Below, one piece after another: positions 6,852 to 17,300 of a DNA stretch of 45,943 bases. The stretch lies in contig PSPR01000013.1 of the NCBI GenBank assembly GCA_004195515.1, positions 1 to 45,943 on the forward strand, given 5' to 3'. The notes beneath the pieces are model-generated. The model saw nothing but the letters and a program-made list of their open reading frames with translations, did not search any database and was not told the DNA's origin. The DNA comes from Methanobacteriota archaeon (GTDB lineage: Archaea; Thermoplasmatota; Poseidoniia; Poseidoniales; Poseidoniaceae). The position numbers and the translations under genes were made by a program. Every line of letters begins with the position of its first letter. Position 1 is the stretch's first letter.

Positions 6852-8102
6852 ATGGCTGGTATGACTGTTTTGGTTGTCGGCGGTGGCGGTAGAGAGCACG
6901 CACTTTGTTTGGGCTTGGCAGATAGCCAAAGTATCGGAGAGATTCATTGTGCTCCTGGCAATGCTGGAACCGCACAATTAGCGACCAATCATGTCTTTAC
7001 TGATACAACCGATCTTGTACATCTCGCCTTTCAATTAGATGTTGATTTCGTTGTCGCAGGTCCTGAGGCACCGCTATGCGAAGGCCTAGCCGATCTATTG
7101 GCAAAAATGGATATCCCGTGCTTTGGCCCGGTCGCAGCGCTTGCTCGATTAGAAGGTAGCAAATTACATGCCAAGCAAGTGATGGCTGCCAATAATGTTC
7201 CAACAGCAGATTTTCACATATTGAACAAAGACAGCGATATAGGCGCAGCACTCGATGATTTTTCGGGAAATCCTTGGGTTGTAAAGCGAGATGTCTTAGC
7301 TGGTGGTAAAGGGGTTGTAGTCACTTCCAAAAGAGGAGAGGCTATGGACTTCATTTCGGATTCAATCAATAAAGATGGCCGGGTTTTACTAGAAGATTTC
7401 TTACCAGGCCAAGAGACTAGTCTACTTGTTATCATGGATGGGTCAAGTTATGTTTGCTTGCCGGCAAGTCAAGACCACAAACGTGAATTTGAAGGTGATA
7501 AAGGTCGCAATACCGGTGGGATGGGAGCATATGCTCCGGCGCCATGTTATACTCAAGAAGTCCAAGAAAAGGCCCTTCAAAGAATTGTTAAACCTATGCA
7601 CGCAGCCCTTAGTGCAAAACGAGTTCCTTACCGTGGCGTCCTATATATCGGCTTGATGATCGATGAGAATAACGACCCTTATGTGGTTGAATTCAATGTC
7701 AGATTTGGCGATCCCGAATGCCAAATCACAATTCCGTTAATCTCTAGTGATCTCGGTGAATTACTATTTTCTGCAGCCATTGATGAATTGAAAAACATCG
7801 CTGTAAAATTCCACGATAAGCATGCACTAACAGTAGTATTGGCCGCAGAAAATTATCCTGGGCCAGTCGAAAAGGGTCGCCCGATTACAATTGGTAATCA
7901 TGAGGTTGAACACTCATGGGTGAACCATGCCGGTACAAAAATGTCTGAAGATGGTTTAATCTCAAATGGTGGTCGGGTATTAGCTGCGACCGGGATGGGG
8001 GATTCTCTTCAAGAGGCTGCAAAGAAGGCTTACGATTTGATTGAAAAAATCAATCTCAAAGGGTCTCATTACAGGCGAGATATCGGACATCGGGCACTTT
8101 GA
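6852..8102 (+). CDS. purD: Phosphoribosylamine--glycine ligase (GAR synthetase)
   Basis: This 416-residue ATP-grasp enzyme shows the full PurD motif set: VLVVGGGGREHAL at the N-terminus, AGGKGVVV in the ATP-grasp lobe, EDFLPGQE, NTGGMGAYAP, and PYVVEFNVRFGDPE with the metal-binding Glu/Asn/Asp residues. It joins phosphoribosylamine to glycine with ATP in the second step of purine synthesis, in the cytoplasm. The start is set at ATG 6852; an in-frame ATG at 6861 is equally close to the family N-terminus, and no ribosome-binding site decides between them. A TTG at 6831 is too far upstream. The transcript may be nearly leaderless. No other pur genes are nearby. Confidence 0.94.
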   Translation: MAGMTVLVVGGGGREHALCLGLADSQSIGEIHCAPGNAGTAQLATNHVFTDTTDLVHLAFQLDVDFVVAGPEAPLCEGLADLLAKMDIPCFGPVAALARLEGSKLHAKQVMAANNVPTADFHILNKDSDIGAALDDFSGNPWVVKRDVLAGGKGVVVTSKRGEAMDFISDSINKDGRVLLEDFLPGQETSLLVIMDGSSYVCLPASQDHKREFEGDKGRNTGGMGAYAPAPCYTQEVQEKALQRIVKPMHAALSAKRVPYRGVLYIGLMIDENNDPYVVEFNVRFGDPECQITIPLISSDLGELLFSAAIDELKNIAVKFHDKHALTVVLAAENYPGPVEKGRPITIGNHEVEHSWVNHAGTKMSEDGLISNGGRVLAATGMGDSLQEAAKKAYDLIEKINLKGSHYRRDIGHRAL

Positions 8103-8121
8103 GAGAAAATTTTTGTTCTCA
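8100..8121 (+). terminator. AT-rich stem-loop overlapping the purD stop
   Basis: TGAGA and TCTCA flank an A/T-rich loop that holds five consecutive T residues. The stem begins in the purD stop codon. It is terminator-like, but the stem is short. Confidence 0.3.
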
Positions 8122-8374
8122 GAAATATGGTGACATCCACACAGCGTCGCGTGAAAACATCGATTGGCCGACGCTCCCGGCTGGGCTTGACTTTAAGAAA
8201 ACATCAAATCTCTCGATTGTAAATTTTTCAATAAATGCTACTCAGTGTGCCTTTTATTCCAACAACTCTATTATTGATTGCCAATTGATTGTAGGGAACC
8301 AATAAAAAGGGGTCACAAGTGGCCGAGACGCTCTCAGCCTTATGGCTGCACATTGACAAAATGAGGGAACAAGA
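8122..8374. promoter_or_regulatory. Leader region of the giant oligosaccharyltransferase gene
   Basis: No convincing gene is seen between purD and the giant gene. A weak 68-codon TTG-started frame (8099-8305) crosses it but has no ribosome-binding site and low protein-like character. CAATAAAAAGG near 8302 is the best TATA-like box. GAGGG lies 8 nt before the ATG at 8375. Confidence 0.35.
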
Positions 8375-11300
8375 ATGTCAAACGAAAATGGCGACGAAAA
8401 AGCAGTGCCTAAAGCAATGCTAGGGTGGCTCATAGCCCCCCTTGCAGTGTTGGTTGCACTAACAGTAAATTATGGTCTAGGTTTCGGCTTAGATCTCAAC
8501 ATGGAAACAATGACCCCGTACGCGGCGCTAGCATTAGCAGCAGCACTCGGAATGGCACCACGTGTCTTACGAGAACAGGGTATCATCGACAACGTCAACA
8601 ATCAAGTACAATCCCTCCTCGTCCTTGTAATATCTCTTGCCGCTAGCGAAGGTATCGCTATGTTCAGCGGATCAAATCTGATAGGATTACTATTCTTCAT
8701 CACTATGTTTGGAGGATATATCCTCGATAACCATGGTCGATTCGAATGGAATACCGTATTGATTTTCAATATGGTTGGATTCATGTCTGCTTTAGCAGCA
8801 GCAGGATATTTCATAGCAAACCAATCCTTTGAGTTCAGTATCGAAGGTCAAACCTATGACCGAACATCTGCATGGCAAGAAGCGATTGGATTCATCTTCT
8901 TCAATGTCTGGACAGTAATCACCGTCCTCGGTATGCTCGCTGCAGTTCTTCTGCGCGGCCTTGTTGGCCCAGAAAGCGAAAAAGGCTGGTTTTCATACAT
9001 ACCATCTTCCGATGGTCTATGGAACCGTGCAACATTGCCATTACAAATCGCTTTGGCGGTTTGGGCAATGTCCCATGTCGCAGTATTGGCTTACTTCAAC
9101 AGTCTTGGCGATTTGGATATCTTAGCGATATGGTCCGAAGAAGCTTATCATGGCTACATTGGATTCTGGCCGGCAGCATTGACTGGTGTAGTTGCACTAA
9201 TCTGTGCTTGGATGGCAGCGGAGCGCTGGTTTACCCGTGCTTTGTTTATCGGTTCAATGTGGGGCTTATACATCATCTCTTCACTATATGAGACCGGGCA
9301 TTGGTCCTCTGAAACCTTCGAGGAATCTTGGGCTGTTTGGTATTGGTTTGGAATTTCATTCCTGCTTTCGGTCATCATTTATTGGTTCGCAACCCACGAA
9401 CGATACGGTGGCTGGGTGAATCGTGAATCTCACGAACCTAGCCAAGCCCGTGTATTCTGGTCCAATCATTGGGCTGGTTTGATGACCGGACTTGCGTTCT
9501 TAGTTGCTCTTGTTATCAGGGTTCAATGGTACTTAGTACCATCAATGAACTCTTATGGTCTCAATGATTTCGATCTAACCGGTGGTTCTGACCCTTGGTA
9601 CATGAAGCGAGTTGTCGATTATATTATCGCTGAACACGCTCACCTAATCTTTGACGCAGACCGAAATTACCCGGTCGGTGGAATCAACCCACGTCCGCCA
9701 TTATTTACCTGGTCTTTGGCCTTGGTTGCAATGTTTATCGCACCAATAATGGGTGTGGCTACAACCGAAGCGGTATGGTGGTCTATGCTCGCTATGCCTG
9801 CGGTCTTCGGTGCTCTAACCGTTTTCCCAATGGCAGGAATCGCAAAGGACAACTTCGGCAAAGGCGCAGGAGTAATCGCAGCATGGCTTATCGTATTCAT
9901 GCCTACCCACGTCCAAAAATCGACTTGGGGTATGGCTGACCACGATGCTTTCGTCTTGCTCTTCTTGACTGCAGCGTTCATGTTCTACCTACGTGCTGTT
10001 AAGGCCGGTGGCGATGACCGCTTGATGCGAAAAACCAATGCAAGCCCAAGTGGAATCTTGACCGCGATTGGAATCGTGATGAAAGAACGCCGTTTGGCTA
10101 GCGCAAATGCGATCGCCGCTGGTGTTTGTTTTGCAATCGTCGCTTTGGGTTGGAAAGGATTCGTCTACGGGCCGGCTATCATCTTCTTAGCATACTTCGT
10201 ACAAGTTGCAATGAATATGTTCCGCCGCAAGGATAGTACTATTCTCACAACCCTTAACCTATTGATGATTGGAACCATCTTCCTGATGGTTCTACCATTC
10301 TATGGCCACCCACAATTGGACCTGATTCTTAATTCGACTGGTCTTCAACCGCTCTTGTTCATCTTCGGATTTACATTAGCTATCGGTTGGATCACAACTG
10401 GATTCCGTGACAAGCCTTGGTTGCTAGTCCTAGGTTCTCTGGTCACAGGCGGAATCTTATTCTTCGTTCTATTGTATGTCCTTCAACAATTGGATATCTC
10501 CAATGCATGGGAAGTTTTGACCACAGGTTCTGGTTATTTCACCAAGAACAAGATTTTTGGAACGATCGCTGAGGCGAGTGCTCCAAGTCGTGGACAACTC
10601 TTTGCTTCGTTCGGACCAATAGTGTTCGTACTTGCAATCGTAATGGGTATCCTTGCGATTTGGGATGGCATAATGAAGAAGCAACAGACCAAACTTATTC
10701 TTGGAATGTGGGTCCTCGTCGCAGCATACATGGCTTGGTCCGCTGGAAGATTCCTCTTCAATGCAGCACCAGCAATGGCTGTCATGAGTTCTTGGGGAAT
10801 CGTCACTCTATGGAGAGCGTCCGGTGCTTCCAAGATGGCTCGCGAGTGGAGGCGAATGGGAATTCGCACTCCCGGTGACAGAATTTCCAACGCTCGAAAA
10901 GCGGTTTGGAAAACCCCACAATTTTCTGCAATCTTCTTGGTTCTTATCATGATTGCATCTCAACATGCAACCTATGGAATCGATGCAGCAATGCCTTCAA
11001 CCGGTCAAACCGAGTCTGAAATGGATGCAACAATCTATAATATCATGCCGGAAATACTCCGCTGGAATGAATTGGGCTTCTCGCTCTTGAACGATGAAGC
11101 ATATGACGAAGAAGGAAACTCTCGTTGGTTCTTAGGCTCTTTCGGGTCCGGTTTCAATGACCAAGGCTGGAATCTGGCTTATGATTGGCTAGCTCATCAA
11201 GACACCGACCAATCATATTCAGACCGCCCTGCGTTCGTATCTTGGTGGGATTACGGTTTCCAAGCTCTTGAGTCCGGAGACCACCCGTCGGTCTCAGATA

Positions 11301-14300
11301 ACTTCCAGTCTGGTATTCCTGCAACTGGAAATATGTTATTGGCTCGTAACCAAGACGATTTGGTAGCAATGTTCGTCTGGAGATTATCCGAAGCAGATCT
11401 GAAGATCAGCGAAATGAACGATGGCGAAAGGATTCACAGTAATTCATTCGAACAAACTCTTGAAAAGCACCTAAGCAGTGTTCAAGTTGCTGAATTCAAC
11501 GAACTTCAGATCGCTTTGGACAAATCAGATGTCACCGACAGAGTATTCAGTGTTACTCAAGCCAATCGTGAAATCGTCTTGGCTGAAGGATATAGTCTCT
11601 CAAATGGAATGGTAGATTCTAATGGCGACCTTTTATTCAAGGTTTACAATAGTGGTATTGTGGTTCCTTGTGAACCGGAAAATGAAAATGATTCGACCTC
11701 TTGTAATGGAGATGCATTCACCTCATTCAGTATTGCGAATTCAACCTTCAACAGCCACATTCGTTCTGCAGGGGATACCGAATTCAATTCTACCCATTAC
11801 ATCGTTGGAGATTATTGGTATACCGCCGACCTAGTCGATGAATTCGATTCGGTCAGTACAAAGATTCACCGAGCAAATGCCGGAATCGCATTGATCACTC
11901 AATTGTTAACAAGTTCATTGAGTTCTGATGAAATTCACGACCTCTATGCCGATTTGATGGACAATAGGGTTTACACCGTCCAAGATTACGATGGCGGTCC
12001 AGGTGAAATGATTACCAGAGACCACGAAATTCGTTACTTTGCAGTCGATAACCGTCTTTACCCTCGTGGTGGCAGATACAACTCCGAATATTCTGGTGGA
12101 AACCCATCCGGAATTTTCGGAGCACCTACCATCCTTTCCGGTCAGGACTTCGCAACTTTCATGGATGAGGTTTACGAGACCAGTCGTGGAGATTTCAGAG
12201 ATGAGATGACCCGCGATGAATTCAATGAAGAAGCACGAAAGGACGTCATTAACCAACAAGCAGGTTCCGATGTAGAACCTTTGAACCTTGACGATGTACG
12301 AATAGACCATACATCTGCCTTCTTTGACACCATGCTCGCAAGAGCATATGTTGGATATGGCGCAGATGACTTAGGATTCAATTCCTTTGAACAACCTGGT
12401 CAGCACTTCCAGCAATCCGGAACTCCCAATTCAATGATGACCAATGCAGTTCCAATGCCTGGTGCAATGATGAATCGCTTCGTTATCGCAAATTGGTATG
12501 ACTCAGAAGATCAATCTAAGAGTATTCCACAAGCTAATACATATGTGAAGATTCTAAAGTACTATCCTGGTTTAGAGATTGAAGGTTCGGTTGCAATGAC
12601 CGATGGCCAAGGTCTACCTAATGTCAGAATTCTAATCGAGAGAGACGCATTCTCCGGTGAGGATTCAACTGACTTGGACCAAGATACTTACTGGATTCCA
12701 ATCGGATATACCGATGCTGATGAGAATGGTGAATGGTCATATACCGTACCAGCTGGCCGAATCCGTGTTTCTGCATTCGCAGGAGTATTCGATGATGTTA
12801 ATGCGAAAGACTCATTCAAACTCGGTGAATATACCGAGGGATTAGGAGATTTAACCATTCCTTATAATGACGACCGCCAACCAAATCTAATCACCGCATT
12901 ATTGGGAAGGGTTGCAAATATGTCTTGGATGGGTGAACAAACCAACAATATTACCGGAGATATGGCTGATAGAGTCAGCAATTTTGAAGGTAACTTCGAC
13001 ATTGAAGTCAAATCGAGTGGAATATCTGGAACCGTTTCATGGTCTGGACATTCCAACTTCGATGGTGAACCATTGGAAAATACCACTTTCATCTTACGTA
13101 ATATTTGGTCTTTAACAGATAACTACACCATCTCCACAACTTCAGGATCTTTTACATCTGACGAATTTAGAATCGTTGGACCAGGAGAAGGAGAGGTACT
13201 CTTTGATGGAGAAGGAACATTCGACACTCAAGGATCGATGGGGCTGGTCAGAGGATTCACAGGAAATTTCACTCGTGAAATCTCTTCGGGCCGTACCTAT
13301 ACATCTGAAGGATCCTGGACCGGAGTTGGTGAATTGGTTGGAACATTGTATGATTATACTGCACCTGATTGTAATCAATCAGAAGCAGAGGATGGGGAGA
13401 TGATGGATGATATGCCAACATTCCAGAATGAGACCGACGTCACCATATTACACGATGCTTGTTTGATGGTTGGAGAGACCGATAAATATCTCTTCATCAG
13501 TCCTATCAATGCTAGCGGTCGAGTAACTGCGATTTCAACGGTGACATTGGTCAAGCAATTGGTCAGTGAAACATTCGAAGGTACCGGTGTTTTCGTCGGT
13601 GAAGGGACTGTTAGTGGAACTGGATTATTCTCTGGTGCTGGAACATTCTCAGGCGAGATGGTTAAGCCCGGTTCATTCTATCAAAGCGGATTGGTCCCTG
13701 GTATTTACAATATGATTGCCCAATTACCAAACGGTAAGGAAGTGCTTTTGCCAGACCCTGTCGAGGTTGAATTGCAACCAAAGACCAATTTGGAAATGAC
13801 AATGCCTGGTTCTATCTTCAATGATACCCTTTACTCTGATACACTAACCGATGGGGAACCTACTCCAATGCCTGGAGTTATTGTCGAAATTCTCGATATG
13901 GAATTAGGCGAGGATTCGGTAATTTCAATCGAAACCGATGAAGGTGGAAACATTTCATACGGTCCTATATCTCGTGGCGATTATATCTGGAGAGTCGATG
14001 CAGATGGTGATGGCTGGTACGAAAGAGAGGTTCCATTCTTTGTGTTTGATGAATCGACCAATGTAACCTTCGAATTTTCAATACCTACAAAGAGAGATGT
14101 AACAATTACACTAGGGCAAGGAGATTCTAGCCTAGATTTGGCAAACCGCACAGTTTACTTCACCAATGTATTATCTTCAGATCTAAACCCAATGGTTGTA
14201 AATGCCACATCGAATGAAACCGGTATAGTATTTGCAGAATTGGACATGGGTGATTGGATAGTATCGGATGAATTTGATGAAGATTATGTCTTATGGGAAG

Positions 14301-17300
14301 AATTAGTGATTCGAGATACCGACCAAAACATTAGCATGGATTATGCGATTAGTGTATGGTTCAATGGTACCGTATATGCTGTTCCAACTGGATTGATGGA
14401 TGCAGAAGATATTAATTCGCCTTCCGATATCCCATCTGAAAGTTTGGAACCTGCTAGTATCGTTACTGTAGAAGCTCGTTCTGGCTCAATTCTCTTGAGT
14501 AATAGAAGCGATTCATCTGGCAATTATTCATTGCGATTACCAGCTGGTAGAACCTTCCATCTAACCGTAGAAAGTTTCTTCAGCAGTGAAACATATACTG
14601 GTGGAATGACCTTTGATGATGCTGAAGCAGTAGAGGATTACACAATATACATCCAAGAAGCAAAACTAGTTCGTGGAAAGGTTTGGCTTAACTCAGCCAC
14701 CGAAAACGCAACCGATTGGGGTGAAGGTGTTCCTGGTTCTGAAGAAACAGAAGTTATTGCAACCTCTGTCGATGGATTGGAATGGCGAACCGAATTGACT
14801 GGTCTCGGCGATTTCTCATTACATCTACAATATGGCAATTGGACTTTTAGCGTTTCAAACGATATGATGAAGGTTGAGCCTGTAATAATCGAGACTGAAA
14901 ATATGAGTGAAGAAATCGCATTAATTGCAATGCCGGACCCAGTATCCTTGACCATTTACATGTTCTTGGACAGTTCAGAAGATGGTGTACGTGAAAACGG
15001 AACCGCAATTTACCCTTCGTTCAATCTGGTCCCAGCCGGTGAATTCGGAACTCAAATTAATATCACTTCTGATGATTACGATCAATTAAACGGCTCTATC
15101 ACTTTGGAAGTAGATGTTGGAGATTATACTTTCTCGATTACTGAAGATGATGCTAGAGATGAAAATGCAAGCGATTACCGATTGCGATATAACTTTGCGC
15201 CAGGATTAGAATTGGGTCTGTCGAATGAAGGAGAACCCATCGAAATCGCCTTTGATCCAATGTACTTGGTAAGTGGTGAAATCGATATGGAAAGTGGGTT
15301 CGATATGGTCAATTCAACCATTTGGCTCACTAGTGTCGATAGTGAAGACTTTGTCTCAATGACTACCGATGAGAATGGAACCTTTGCTGCATATATCGCT
15401 CAAGGCGATTGGTATGTTGAGGTTGCACCTTACGAAGCGGATAGCAATGAAACAGAGATTTTCCGCGGCCTTTTAAGCGTGGATTCAAACTCGACAAACC
15501 GAAGTGACCTTTCGTGGCAAACCCAGACTGCAATGCTAGTCGTATTCCAACTACAAGAAGGATTGACAGAAGTAAACCTCACCACAACTAGAGTTACAGC
15601 AGTTAGCCTTGATGGTCTAGGAAATGTAAGTCTAGGTCCTTCCGATAACGATGGAATGATTTCAGAGGTACTGATGCCAGGTTCTTGGACTATGAGCATT
15701 AATCGCACCGATAATCTAGAGCGATGGGTCCTTGAAGAAGGAACTCATAACTCAGATGATGAAATAATAAACGGCTCTTGGTCTCCAAGTGTCGTTTCAG
15801 TTGACAAATGGGTGATGGTCGGAGGAAAGGTCTTCTGGGACCTAAACGCTGACGAAATTCCAAGTATAGGCGAAGGAATCCTGAATGCTACCGTTCTAAT
15901 CAACGGCGGTACAATCGATGAAAACTTGACCACCGATGAAGAAGGTGTATGGAGTCTATTCGTACCTATCCGTACCAATTATACCGTTGATGCAAACAAA
16001 CTCGGATTTGGGAATCAATCCTACATGATGGATAACGAATCTGTCTACATGGTAAATGATACTCACGAAAGCCGAGATATTATGCTCAGCGCCGGTTTGG
16101 TTTCAGTAACTGGTAATGTAACCGACATCGCAGACCTAGGTCGGCTTGAGGGTGCAACTATAACCTTGATTCCTGTTGTAGGAATCGAGCGTGACTCAAT
16201 CACAATGTCTACATCTTACGATAATGAAACCCTTTCTTGGAGCGCAGATATCGAACCGGGTCAATGGATTGTTATGGTCATCGGAACCGATGCTGATGAA
16301 AACGGCGGTGGAGTTGCAGTTGGCTTACTCAACGCATCTGTACAAGATGGTGCGAGCATTGACCTGGATATGGCAATGGGTGGTCGAGTCTCGATTACAA
16401 CTGCTTGGACTACTTTTGATGGTGTTGCTAAACACGCTGGAGATGCTGAAGATGCAAGAATTTCAATAGATCTTGGTGATGAGATGGAATGGTATGCTGA
16501 TGTTGATGACGCTGGAAAATTGGATTTAGTCCTACCTTCTGGTACTGTTGATCTGAGTAGCGAATTCAGTACTGTTCAACATGACATGGAATTAAATATG
16601 GAATATACCGCTGGAATTCAAGTAAATAACGAAGTTGGTTTGGATTCCCGTGAGATGGCGTTTGACCGTCGTGAAAACTCAGATTTGACAATTGAGATTG
16701 TTTCGATCAATGGAGATAGTGCAATTTTCGACGAATCAGATTTAACAGAGATGAGTGCAATAAGCGCTGATGATAATAGTTATACCACAATTGAGATGAC
16801 ACTTAATTTGCAATATGACGGTACTGAAATCGAAGATACTTTCACAGTAGTTGGGTCAATAACAGTTGCACAAGATTCTGCTGATTGGCAGGTTGTTTTC
16901 AAGAATTCAACTGGCGAATGGGTCCAATCAACCATGATTACAATGGGTGTTGGTGATGATAATGCTTCGGATAATCATATATTATCTACCTCTGTAGATG
17001 TTAGAATAATAATGCCATTGCAAAACGAAAGCCGTTCATACGATGATGGTCATGCTGTAAACATGAAATTCTCGACCGAATACGGTGAATCAGAATTAAG
17101 CGTAAGAGTGAACATTCCACAGGTACATTCGATATCGATGACTGCCACCGATTCCAATATTGGTATTGCAGATGGTTCGACCGCTGTCGTCGGAGTAGCA
17201 TTGACCAATAATGGAAATGGTGACGACACGATGACTATCACCCCAAGTTTGAGTGATGATTGTTCGACCGATGGATGGGCAGTAACTCCAATAACTGAAA

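Noticed and set aside
8099-8305. 68-codon TTG-started frame after purD
   Set aside because: No ribosome-binding site, overlaps the purD stop and a terminator-like stem, and looks non-coding.
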